NCBI GenBank assembly: GCA_033765305.1
Contig: JANRID010000019.1
Span: 1-64,000, forward strand
Length of the DNA stretch: 64,000 nucleotides
From: RDXT01 sp033765305
GTDB taxonomy: Bacteria > Bacteroidota > Bacteroidia > J057
Reading direction: 5' to 3'
In this document: piece by piece, positions 43,602-51,141 of the stretch
Layout of the letters: the number at the start of each line of letters is the position of its first letter
Numbering within the stretch: the first letter of the stretch is position 1
The notes under the pieces: generated by a model
What the model saw: only the letters and a program-made list of their open reading frames with translations
Database searches by the model: none
What the model was told of the DNA's origin: nothing
Translations under genes and position numbers: made by a program

Positions 43602-44864
43602 TCAGTAGAGGACAAAGGTCCGCTGCGCTGGGTCGAAGTATCCGGTTCGCTTGCTGCCCCTGGCAGCGGGCATGACGACGGTGCCGCGCCGGAAGCGGGG
43701 CTCCAGACCCAGGCGCGGGCTGCCGGCGAGGGCTTCGCCCTGCGGTGCCACCGGGAGCCGCACGCGCAGCACCTGCAGGCGGTAGCGCTCGTCCACGACC
43801 ACGCCGGCCAGGCCGGTGGTAATCAGCGGATCAAGGCCGCCGGCAGCGATTTCCCAGCCGCCGTGTTCCAGCGGCTGCACCGCGATGGCTGCATGCGGCA
43901 GCGCGGTGCTGTTGCGCAGCCAGGCGGCCGCCTGCTCCGCCGGCTGGCGGGTACCGTCCTCGGCAACGGCGGCAAGCAGCACCGGCGCCCCGTCTCCGGG
44001 CTTCCAGGTCCAGGCGAGCACCTCCGCGCCGCCGAGGAGGTCGATGCCACGGACTGCCACGCTGTCCGGCGTCTGGCTGTAGAGAAACAGGTGCCCCTCC
44101 CGCAGGTCGCTGGCGCTGCGGGCACCGCGCAGCGGCATGGCATACGCCGACTCCGTGAGCGTGCCGGCATTCAGATCGATCGTAGCCAGGTGCACGGAAT
44201 CCGGCCCGTCTGCGCAAAGGCGGAGCTGATCGCCGTCGAGGACCACTTTGCTGGGCCGCCAGGAGGACTCCATGGCCGGCGGCGCGGCCAGGTCGATCTG
44301 CTGCATCCCGGCTTCGAGCCCGGCCAGCAGCTGCGGCTGCCGCACGGGATACTCCTGGATGTAAAAGCTGCTGCCGCGGTCGAAGCGGCAGATCCGCACC
44401 CGGTTGCCGCCTTTGAGGAGCCGCAGCACATGCAGCTGGCCCTGATAGGTAAACGAGCCCCAGTATGCGCTGCGCCCGCCAAGGCGGGCTTCGGGCAGGG
44501 CCTGCAGGCGGGGATTCCGCTGCTGCAGGGCCAGGGTCTGCACCTGCACGGTGCCCTCGGGCCCCAGGTGGTAGATCCAGCAGGAGTCGCGCTGCACGGT
44601 GAGGGCCAGCAACTGGGCGGCCGGCGGCAGCCCGCCGAAGGAGCGGCGCGCAGCTACCTCGATGGTCAGCGGATCGAGGGTATACAGGACGGCGTCGCCG
44701 CCTTCCTGAAAGAGGAGATGCATCTGGCCTGCCTCATCGGAAGCCCAGCGCATGAGCGGCTGGCTGAAGGGCAGGTCGAGGTAGAGGAGCGGGGTCCGGG
44801 GCTGTGCAAACGCAGCAAGCGCGCAGCAGCAGGCAAGCAATGCCAGGCAGGTACGGGGAGTCAT
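43602..44864 (-). CDS. Exported beta-rich protein, unknown function
   Basis: A 420-residue protein with a signal peptide (TPRTCLALLACCCALAAFAQ). The mature part is beta-rich with repeating strand-turn units (MRWASDEAGQMHLLFQEGGD, YWGSFTYQGQLHVLRLLKGG, DGDQLRLCADGPDSVHLATI) like a beta-propeller, but no WD40 or Kelch signature is clear. It has no type IX sorting domain. The ATG at 44864 is preferred over an in-frame start at 44924 because the signal peptide begins there. The likely location is the periplasm. Confidence 0.65.
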   Translation of the reverse strand: MTPRTCLALLACCCALAAFAQPRTPLLYLDLPFSQPLMRWASDEAGQMHLLFQEGGDAVLYTLDPLTIEVAARRSFGGLPPAAQLLALTVQRDSCWIYHLGPEGTVQVQTLALQQRNPRLQALPEARLGGRSAYWGSFTYQGQLHVLRLLKGGNRVRICRFDRGSSFYIQEYPVRQPQLLAGLEAGMQQIDLAAPPAMESSWRPSKVVLDGDQLRLCADGPDSVHLATIDLNAGTLTESAYAMPLRGARSASDLREGHLFLYSQTPDSVAVRGIDLLGGAEVLAWTWKPGDGAPVLLAAVAEDGTRQPAEQAAAWLRNSTALPHAAIAVQPLEHGGWEIAAGGLDPLITTGLAGVVVDERYRLQVLRVRLPVAPQGEALAGSPRLGLEPRFRRGTVVMPAARGSKRTGYFDPAQRTFVLY

Positions 44865-44966
44865 AGGAGCAGCAGAATCAGGCAGCGCAGCGGCTCTCCA
44901 GGGGGAGCAGCCTCTCGATAGCATAACGCATCCGGTCCCGGATTGTGATGCAGGCAGGAGATCTAT

Positions 44967-44996
44967 GCAAAACAGCCCCGGAGGGGGCTGTTTTGC
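44967..44996 (-). terminator. Terminator after the PspA operon
   Basis: A perfect 13-base stem (GCAAAACAGCCCC and its complement) with a 4-base loop, just after the stop at 45001 of the minus-strand gene. The distal arm ends in GTTTTGC, giving a short T run. A strong intrinsic-terminator candidate. Confidence 0.7.
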
Positions 44997-45000
44997 AGGA

Positions 45001-45441
45001 TCAGAAATCGCCGAGGCGTTTCTGCGGAGGTTCCGGATCGGCAGGCGGCGGCGCTTCGGCGGCGGGGGCCTCAGCCGGGGGCTCCTCCGGAGGCAGGAGG
45101 CCCATTTCGCGCTTCATCTGGAGGACCAGCTGCTGGGCAGAAAGCTTTTCCAGCTCGGCCTGCTTGGCGAGGTGCTCCAGCTTGTTGTAGCTGTCCAGCG
45201 CCTGATCGAGCGCCATGTCGATTTTGGCTTCCTGAATGCTGCTGGCCTCGTTGAGCTTGACGATCCATTCCTCGGAATCATCCTGGAGGCCGGAGGTCAT
45301 CTCGGTCAGGGCCTGATTGAGCTTCTGGGTCTGGCGCATCTGCTTGACCTGCTCCAGAAACTCCTTGCGTTTCTGGAGGTCATCCTTGTAGATGGCCTTC
45401 ATCTGCTCCTTCATGCGGCGGCGTTCTTCTTCGCCAGACAT
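45001..45441 (-). CDS. Coiled-coil protein, partial paralogue of PspA
   Basis: A 146-residue charged, helical protein. Its residues about 64-112 (NEASSIQEAKIDMALDQAL ... LEKLSAQQLVLQMKREMGL) align with the C-terminal segment of the PspA-like protein encoded just upstream (NEQTAKNEARMEMALESVD ... AEKIRAAELVKQFKMEMGL). It then has a proline/glutamate/alanine tail ending QKRLGDF. So it looks like a diverged duplicate of the PspA C-terminal half without the membrane-binding N-terminus. It starts 4 bases after the PspA stop and is surely co-transcribed. Confidence 0.75.
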   Translation of the reverse strand: MSGEEERRRMKEQMKAIYKDDLQKRKEFLEQVKQMRQTQKLNQALTEMTSGLQDDSEEWIVKLNEASSIQEAKIDMALDQALDSYNKLEHLAKQAELEKLSAQQLVLQMKREMGLLPPEEPPAEAPAAEAPPPADPEPPQKRLGDF

Positions 45442-45445
45442 AGGC

Positions 45446-46174
45446 TTATTCTTTTTGCTTCTGGGGCTTGTCCAGATCGAGGTCGAGGTCGGCGGGGAGG
45501 GACTCTTTGGAATCGAGGCCCATTTCCATCTTGAACTGCTTCACCAGTTCGGCGGCGCGGATTTTTTCGGCTTCCTCTTCCAGCTTGAAGCTGTCGGTAT
45601 CCACGGATTCGAGGGCCATTTCCATCCGGGCCTCATTCTTGGCGGTCTGCTCGTTGACGCGCTGGATCATTTCGTCGTGGGTGGCATCGACGCCGGCGAC
45701 TTCAAACTGCTCCAGGGTGTCGGCGATTTTAGCCTGCCACTTGGCGCGCTCATGGGCAGCGAGGGCTTCGCGGGCCTCGGCGATTTTCTTTTCGCGCTGC
45801 TTCATGAAGACCTTTTTCACCTCCAGGGCCTTTTCATAGGCCTTTTTGGCGGTCTCATGCTGCTCCTTGGTCTGGAGCATGTGGCCCTTGATGGACTCCA
45901 GGCGCAGGGCATAGTTCTGCGCGATGTCCTCGCGGTTGGCCTGGATGGCGGCCTTCATCTTGGAGACCAGATCCGCGTATTCCTTTTTATACCGCTCCAT
46001 CTCGCGCTCCAGCAGGTTGACGCTGGCTTTGACGGTGGCGATGTTTTCGTTCATCTTCGGGATCTGATCGTTCATTTCCCGGATGTTCTGCTCAAGGATG
46101 AGCTTCGGATCTTCGATCGTCGTAATCAGGCCGCCAAAGAGAGAGCGTACGGCGCGGATGAAACGTTTCCACAT
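45446..46174 (-). CDS. PspA/IM30 (Vipp1) family membrane-stress protein
   Basis: A 242-residue ESCRT-III-like coiled-coil protein. The amphipathic N-terminal helix MWKRFIRAVRSLFGGLITTI and the conserved EDPKLILEQNIREMNDQI begin the family signature. Long helical hairpins follow (LLEREMERYKKEYADLVSKM, KGHMLQTKEQHETAKKAYEK). PspA proteins assemble on the inner membrane and protect against leakage. The usual PspBC partners are absent; instead a partial paralogue is encoded directly downstream. The acidic C-terminus (LPADLDLDLDKPQKQKE) is an extension. Confidence 0.92.
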   Translation of the reverse strand: MWKRFIRAVRSLFGGLITTIEDPKLILEQNIREMNDQIPKMNENIATVKASVNLLEREMERYKKEYADLVSKMKAAIQANREDIAQNYALRLESIKGHMLQTKEQHETAKKAYEKALEVKKVFMKQREKKIAEAREALAAHERAKWQAKIADTLEQFEVAGVDATHDEMIQRVNEQTAKNEARMEMALESVDTDSFKLEEEAEKIRAAELVKQFKMEMGLDSKESLPADLDLDLDKPQKQKE

Positions 46175-46225
46175 AGTACTTGGGGATTAACCAACGGGGA
46201 TATGTACGGGAAAGCCGCCGCGGGG

Positions 46226-47245
46226 TTAGTTGTAGACGGGGGCTTTGCCGTATTTTCCGTACTTCCGGATGAACGACTCCAATTTAAGAACTTCTTCTTT
46301 ATTTCCTATAAACAAAGGCGTGCGCTGATGCAGATGCTCGGGCTGGACCTCCATGACGCGCATGCGGCCGTTGCTGGCGTGGCCGCCGGCCTGCTCGGCG
46401 ATGAAGGCCATGGTGTTGGCCTCGAAGGTGAGGCGGAGCTTGCCGTTGGGGTTGTCCACGGTGCCGGGATACATGAAGATGCCGCCTTTGAGGAGGTTGC
46501 GGTGAAAATCGGCGACGAGCGAGCCGATGTAGCGGGAGCTGTAGGGCTTCACGGCGTCGCGCTTGATGTGGCGCAGGTATTGCTTGGTGCCCTCGAAGAA
46601 GTTGCGGTAGTGGCCCTCGTTGACGGAGTAGATGTCGCACTTGGGGGGGAACTGGATGCGGGGGTGCGAAAGGAGAAATTCGCCGATGGAGGGGTCGAGG
46701 GTAAATCCGTTGACGCCGTTGCCGGTGGTATAGACGAGCATGGTGCTGGAGCCGTAGAGCACATATCCGGCAGCCACCTGCTCGGTGCCTTTCTGGAGGA
46801 GGTCTTCGCGGGTGAGCTGGCCTTCGAGGTGCTTGCGGCGGTAAATGGAGAAAATGGTGCCGATGGAGACGTTGACGTCGATGTTGGAGCTGCCGTCCAG
46901 CGGATCGATGAGCACAATGTACTTGCCGCCGTTGTCGGCCTGGGTGATGAAGTCGTCGTTTTCCTCCGAGCCTACCGCGCAGACCATGCGGCCTTTGAAG
47001 AGCGCGTCGATGAGCTGCTCATTGGCGAAAATGTCGAGCTTCTGCACCTGCTCGCCCTGCACGTTGATGTCGCCGGTGATGCCGAGGATATCCACGAGGC
47101 CGGCCTTGTTGACCTCGCGGTTGATGAGCCGGCAGGCCAGCACGACATCCCGCAGGATTTTGGACAGCTGCCCGGTGGCATAGGGGAAGTCGTGCTCGTT
47201 CTGGATGATGAACTGTTCGAGGGTGATGATTCGGTTGGTATCCAT
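46226..47245 (-). CDS. fbp: Class I fructose-1,6-bisphosphatase
   Basis: A 339-residue gluconeogenic phosphatase. Metal-binding and catalytic segments are visible: AVGSEENDDFI, then YIVLIDPLDGSSNIDVNVSI, and SIYRRKHLEGQL. NEGHYRNFFEGTKQYLRHIK, then RYIGSLVADFHRNLLKGGIF and LTFEANTMAFIAEQAGGHAS follow. These are class I features. The start MDTNRIITLEQFI at 47245 is preferred; the long in-frame extension upstream is low-complexity. It is followed by the PspA operon on the same strand and preceded by a 313-base gap to the tRNAs. Confidence 0.96.
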   Translation of the reverse strand: MDTNRIITLEQFIIQNEHDFPYATGQLSKILRDVVLACRLINREVNKAGLVDILGITGDINVQGEQVQKLDIFANEQLIDALFKGRMVCAVGSEENDDFITQADNGGKYIVLIDPLDGSSNIDVNVSIGTIFSIYRRKHLEGQLTREDLLQKGTEQVAAGYVLYGSSTMLVYTTGNGVNGFTLDPSIGEFLLSHPRIQFPPKCDIYSVNEGHYRNFFEGTKQYLRHIKRDAVKPYSSRYIGSLVADFHRNLLKGGIFMYPGTVDNPNGKLRLTFEANTMAFIAEQAGGHASNGRMRVMEVQPEHLHQRTPLFIGNKEEVLKLESFIRKYGKYGKAPVYN

Positions 47246-47558
47246 GGGCAGTCGTGAGTAGGAAGTAGGAAGTATCAAGTAGGAAGACTGGGAGGGGAGG
47301 AACAGGAACACCGGGTATATGGCTGGTTTCGAAGGGATTGGATCATGATTCCCAATACATCGGAAGCGGGAGGCACAATGATACGCAAAAGGGGGCAATC
47401 GTTGGCGCTGATTTTGGGCATTGCGGGGGCTGACGGAAGGAATTGGCGGCTGAATGGGAGGGGCTGAGGGGATGAAAATTTTTCCGGCATGTATGCTTGT
47501 GCGGATCTGAAAAAGTGCTACCTTTGCAAGCACATTTTTTCACGGCACCCGCCGTGAT
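47246..47558. other. 313-base gene-free interval before the tRNA pair
   Basis: No credible reading frame. Near fbp there is a short run of imperfect repeats of GTAGGAAG (about 47253-47285). At the other end is the promoter for the tRNA genes. Nothing else is recognised. Confidence 0.6.
47496..47526 (+). promoter_or_regulatory. Promoter of the tRNA-Lys/tRNA-Leu unit
   Basis: CTTG at 47496-47499 and TACCTTTG at 47519-47526 with 19 bases between them match the Bacteroidota TTTG-N19-TAnnTTTG promoter. Transcription would start near 47533, about 26 bases before tRNA-Lys. Confidence 0.6.
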
Positions 47559-47631
47559 GAATCGATAGCTCAGTTGGTAGAGCATCACACTTTTAATGTG
47601 AGGGTCCTGGGTTCGAGCCCCAGTCGATTCA
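47559..47631 (+). tRNA. tRNA-Lys (TTT)
   Basis: A 73-base cloverleaf. The acceptor GAATCGA pairs with TCGATTC, with A as discriminator. The D arm has AGTTGGTAG, the anticodon stem is TCACA/TGTGA with loop CTTTTAA (anticodon TTT), and the T arm is CTGGG-TTCGAGC-CCCAG. CCA is not encoded. Confidence 0.97.
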
Positions 47632-47638
47632 CTCCCCT

Positions 47639-47722
47639 ACCCAGGTGGTGGAATTGGTAGACACGCTACTTTGAGGGGGTAGTGCCTTAACGGGTGTAGG
47701 AGTTCGAGTCTCCTCCTGGGTA
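47639..47722 (+). tRNA. tRNA-Leu (GAG)
   Basis: An 84-base class II tRNA. The acceptor ACCCAGG pairs with CCTGGGT, discriminator A. The anticodon stem is CTACT/GGTAG with loop TTGAGGG (anticodon GAG), a long variable arm follows, and the T arm is AGGAG-TTCGAGT-CTCCT. It begins 7 bases after tRNA-Lys and shares its promoter and terminator. Confidence 0.96.
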
Positions 47723-47734
47723 CCGGAATGTCGC

Positions 47735-47762
47735 AAAAGCCGCTGATTTTCAGCGGCTTTTT
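47735..47762 (+). terminator. Intrinsic terminator of the tRNA unit
   Basis: AAAAGCCGCTGA, a TTTT loop region, TCAGCGGCTTTTTT: a perfect stem with a T6 end, 13 bases after tRNA-Leu. Confidence 0.85.
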
Positions 47763-47775
47763 GTGTATTCGGGGT

Positions 47776-48606
47776 TCAGCCTTCGGGCAGGAAGCGGCGC
47801 AGCCGCCGCGCATAGCCCGCCGGGAAAAGCCGCGCAGCCCAGTCGAGGGCGCGGGCGTCCGCGCCGATCAGGATCCGCGCCTGCCGGCGCGCCATCCCCC
47901 GCAGGATGGCCCCGGCCGCCTGCTCCGGCGTGGTCCGGGCTACCCGCGCAAAGTAGTCGATGGTGCGCTGCCGCAGCCCCTCCCGCCCGGGCGCAAAGCG
48001 GTACCGCGCCTGCTCGGCAATGCGCGTGGCGACTCCGCCAGGCAGCACCAGGCTCACGCAGAGCCCTGGCGTATCCCGCACCTCCTGCTGCAGCGCTTCG
48101 GTAAAGCCCCGGATCGCAAACTTGCTCGCGTTGTAGCCTGCCTGCGTCTGCACGGCCACCACGCCGAAGATGCTGGATACATTCACCAGCCAGGCCTCCG
48201 GGCGGCTGCGCAGATGCGGCAGAAAGCACTTGACGCCGTGCACCACCGAGCCGAAGTTGTTCCGCATCACCCAGTCCAGATCCTCCCATTCGAGCAGCTC
48301 GATGCGGCCGGTGAGGGCCACGCCTGCATTGTTGATCAGGATATCCACCGGCTGCCGGGCCAGCAGCCCGGCCGACCAGGCAGCGACTGCGGCGCGGTCG
48401 CCCATGTCCAGGACTTGGGCCTGGACCTCGGCACCCTGGCTGCGGAGGGCGGCGGCGGTGGCTTCCAGCAGGCTGGCCTGCCGGTCTACGAGGATCAGGC
48501 GCACGCCTGCGTGCGCCAGCGCCGCAGCCAGCGCCCGCCCGATGCCTTCGGCCGCGCCGGTGATGACCGCCGTCCTGCCTGCAAACCGGTGCCGGAATGC
48601 CTGCAT
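47776..48606 (-). CDS. Short-chain dehydrogenase/reductase
   Basis: A 276-residue classical SDR. The nucleotide-binding motif is AVITGAAEGIGRALAAALA, followed by DILINNAGVALTGRIELLE (NNAG motif). NVSSIFGVVAVQTQAGYNAS carries the catalytic serine and tyrosine, and K follows in SKFAIRGFTEAL. The C-terminal part is extended and basic, and substrate is unknown. It begins 6 bases downstream of the response-regulator stop, so the two genes are co-transcribed. Confidence 0.88.
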   Translation of the reverse strand: MQAFRHRFAGRTAVITGAAEGIGRALAAALAHAGVRLILVDRQASLLEATAAALRSQGAEVQAQVLDMGDRAAVAAWSAGLLARQPVDILINNAGVALTGRIELLEWEDLDWVMRNNFGSVVHGVKCFLPHLRSRPEAWLVNVSSIFGVVAVQTQAGYNASKFAIRGFTEALQQEVRDTPGLCVSLVLPGGVATRIAEQARYRFAPGREGLRQRTIDYFARVARTTPEQAAGAILRGMARRQARILIGADARALDWAARLFPAGYARRLRRFLPEG

Positions 48607-48612
48607 GGGCCC

Positions 48613-48978
48613 TCAGATCAGATATTTATCCGCGATGGGCTGGAATTTGTGCCCGTCGAAGGGCTTGATCAGGTAGTCGTTCATGCCGGCAGCCATAAAT
48701 TCTTCGAGCTTCTCCGGCAGGGTGTGCGCCGTCAGCGCGACAATGGGCGCTGCCTGCCCCTCCGGCCGGCTCCGGATCCGTGCGGTGGCTTCCACCCCGT
48801 CCATGACCGGCATTTCGATGTCCATGAGAATCAGGTCGAAATGCGCCGAACAGGCCTGCTCCACAGCGGTCTCGCCATTGTCGGCGGTGCTCACTTCGTA
48901 GCCGGCGCGTGTCAGGATATGCTCGGCGATCATCAGATTGATCTCATCATCCTCTACCAGCAGAATCTTTTTGGGCAT
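48613..48978 (-). CDS. Stand-alone response regulator receiver domain
   Basis: A 121-residue CheY-like receiver with no output domain. The acidic pair is at D10/D11 in LLVEDDEIN, the phosphorylation site is D53 in LILMDIEMPVMDG, T83 is in ALTAHT and K105 is in DYLIKPF. The pattern matches receiver domains found in hybrid kinases, so it may be phosphorylated by a histidine kinase encoded elsewhere. No kinase is nearby. It is followed directly by an SDR gene. Confidence 0.92.
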   Translation of the reverse strand: MPKKILLVEDDEINLMIAEHILTRAGYEVSTADNGETAVEQACSAHFDLILMDIEMPVMDGVEATARIRSRPEGQAAPIVALTAHTLPEKLEEFMAAGMNDYLIKPFDGHKFQPIADKYLI

Positions 48979-49055
48979 AGGAGGCGGGTGTTCGGGGTAT
49001 AGTTCAAGTTACGCGAAAAGCCTGGATTCCCGGAACGCAATCCATTGCGCAGGCC

Positions 49056-50123
49056 TCAGAAGGCGCAGGGGCTGCTGGGCTGCGGGGTGTTGTTGAGATT
49101 CAGGAGGTAGCGGCTGCAGGGGCCGAGCTGCGCACGGGCAAAGCTGGTGCTGTACGCGCCGAAGATGCCGGCGGTGAGGAGGCTGTCGGAGCCGGCAATG
49201 TTGGTGTATTCAGGCCGCACGCCGCTGAAATCCTCGAACTGCGGGTCGTTGGCCTGCTGATAGTTGACCAGAAAGGTATCTGCGGCCGTTACCTCGAACC
49301 GGAATGCATCGGGCAGATTCTCCACGACTTCCTTGCATTGGTTGAACTCGTCCACGTCATAGGTGTAGGAGCTGCCCGGCACCGGCTGCATCTGATTGTA
49401 GAGTCCGGTCAGGATCTCGTATTCGCGGAACTGATAGCAAATGGCAGCGGTGCCGGTCAGGTTGCAGCGGCGGTCGTCGGAGAAGAGGCGGGTAGGCCCG
49501 TACACCGCCCGCCGGGGCTGGCCGTTGACGGCATAGTCGAGGATGGCGCGCAGCTCGTAGGCTGCCGCAGTGGCATCGCGGGTAAATTCCACGCGGTACT
49601 CCTGCTCCAGATTGACCTGGCGGAGGCATCTTTTCTGGCCCGGGCCGGGCACCTCGGTCGGGCTCTGGAAGCGCGGGCGGCGGGGAATGGTCGTATGGCT
49701 GCGCAGAAAAAAGCCGGCACTGTCCGGGATGGTGACGGACAGATCGTACCGGACGCCTTCCTTGAGCTGGCGGGCGTTTTCCGTCCGGAACTTGTACAGC
49801 GTCACGTAGGGGTAAAAGGTGCCGTCGGCAGGGTTCTTGAGCACACTGTCGATTTCCTCCGCCTCGTAGGTGAATCCGCCGCCGCTGAGGGTCACCCGCA
49901 GGCCGCGGGCATTGAGGTCGGTTTCCTTGGCATAGTCGAAGGCATCGCCGGCAGGCAGAAAGCCCCGCGAGATCCGGACATATTGCACGGAATCGCCCTG
50001 GTTCAGCACGCCGTAGACGGCCCAGATGTTGCGCGGCGGCGCATTGAGATCGATTTCCGTTTCACAGCCGCTCCAAGCGAGGGGGAGGAGCGATACCAGC
50101 AGCAGGCGGGAGGCAAATTTCAT
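49056..50123 (-). CDS. DUF4249-like lipoprotein
   Basis: A 355-residue lipoprotein. The signal ends in a lipobox with cysteine (LLPLAWSGCETEIDLN). The mature start CETEIDLNAPPRNIWAVYGV and following VQYVRISRGFLPAGDAF fit the DUF4249 style found beside TonB-dependent receptors in Bacteroidota; no receptor gene is adjacent. The body is beta-rich. The C-terminus has a cysteine pair (LGPCSRYLLNLNNTPQPSSP). The ATG at 50123 gives the signal peptide; longer in-frame starts are rejected. Divergent from panB. Confidence 0.68.
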   Translation of the reverse strand: MKFASRLLLVSLLPLAWSGCETEIDLNAPPRNIWAVYGVLNQGDSVQYVRISRGFLPAGDAFDYAKETDLNARGLRVTLSGGGFTYEAEEIDSVLKNPADGTFYPYVTLYKFRTENARQLKEGVRYDLSVTIPDSAGFFLRSHTTIPRRPRFQSPTEVPGPGQKRCLRQVNLEQEYRVEFTRDATAAAYELRAILDYAVNGQPRRAVYGPTRLFSDDRRCNLTGTAAICYQFREYEILTGLYNQMQPVPGSSYTYDVDEFNQCKEVVENLPDAFRFEVTAADTFLVNYQQANDPQFEDFSGVRPEYTNIAGSDSLLTAGIFGAYSTSFARAQLGPCSRYLLNLNNTPQPSSPCAF

Positions 50124-50222
50124 TGGCGGTCGGAGTCCAGTGGGAAAAACAGCAGGAGGTGCCCGGTTTGGGCTGCTAATTTGCGTAATTTGCTGAACTA
50201 TATAACGGGGCAATCCGATCCG

Positions 50223-51041
50223 ATGTCTGCTGCCAAGAAAGAAATCCGCCGTGTGACCACCCATGTGCTCCGTTCCATGAAGGAGCAGGGGATCAAAATC
50301 TCGATGCTCACCGCCTACGACTACTCGCTGGCCCGTATTCTGGACGATGCGGGGGTGGATGTGATCCTCGTGGGGGACTCGGCATCCAATGTGGTGCATG
50401 GCCATGAAACCACGCTGCCTATTACCCTCGACCAGATGATCGACCATGCCAGTGCGGTGGTGCGCGGCGTGAGCCGGGCGCTGGTGATCGTGGACCTGCC
50501 TTTCGGCAACTACCAGGGCGACTCCAAGCATGCGCTGCGCAGCGCCATCCGGATCATGAAGGAATCCGGTGCGCACGGCATCAAGATGGAAGGCGGCGAA
50601 TACATCGCCGATACAGTCCGCCGCATCGTGAGTGCAGGCATCCCGGTCATGGGCCACCTGGGCCTCATGCCGCAGTCCATCTACCAGTACGGCACCTACT
50701 CGGTCCGGGCGCGCGAGGCAGACGAGGCAGAGCAGCTCAAGCGCGACGCCGGCCGGCTGGAGGCTTCAGGCTGCTTTGGGCTGGTCCTGGAAAAAATTCC
50801 CCAGGCCCTGGCCCAGGAACTCAGCAGCATGCTCAAAATCCCCACCATCGGCATCGGCGCCGGCCCCGGCTGCGATGGCCAGGTGCTCGTAACGCATGAC
50901 ATGCTGGGCATCAACAAAGAATTCAGCCCGCGCTTCCTGCGCCGCTACGCCAATCTCTATGACGTGATGAAGGAGGCTGTGGGACAGTACATTGCAGATG
51001 TGAAGTCGCAGGATTTTCCGAGGAAGGACGAGGCATACTGA
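50223..51041 (+). CDS. panB: 3-methyl-2-oxobutanoate hydroxymethyltransferase
   Basis: A 272-residue PanB, which makes ketopantoate for pantothenate and coenzyme A. Family segments are ISMLTAYDYSLARILDDAGV, VILVGDSASNVVHGHETTLP (metal-binding D), IKMEGGEYIADTVRRIVSAG and GHLGLMPQSIYQYGTYSV. PTIGIGAGPGCDGQVLVTHD follows. Length is normal. The start at 50223 gives the usual N-terminus. CoaX for the next step is at 12487-13245. Confidence 0.96.
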   Translation: MSAAKKEIRRVTTHVLRSMKEQGIKISMLTAYDYSLARILDDAGVDVILVGDSASNVVHGHETTLPITLDQMIDHASAVVRGVSRALVIVDLPFGNYQGDSKHALRSAIRIMKESGAHGIKMEGGEYIADTVRRIVSAGIPVMGHLGLMPQSIYQYGTYSVRAREADEAEQLKRDAGRLEASGCFGLVLEKIPQALAQELSSMLKIPTIGIGAGPGCDGQVLVTHDMLGINKEFSPRFLRRYANLYDVMKEAVGQYIADVKSQDFPRKDEAY

Positions 51042-51141
51042 GTGCGGGCGCCAGCTCGGATTCCGTAGCGCTCCCTGGCCGCCGCCCCGGCAGGCGGAGC
51101 TGCTGCGTCTGCTGAAGATCCCGCATGGAGGCAGTACGGCC

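Noticed and set aside
47253..47285. Short GTAGGAAG repeats as a CRISPR array or tandem-repeat locus
   Set aside because: Only three imperfect copies of 8 bases, with no spacer structure and no cas genes.
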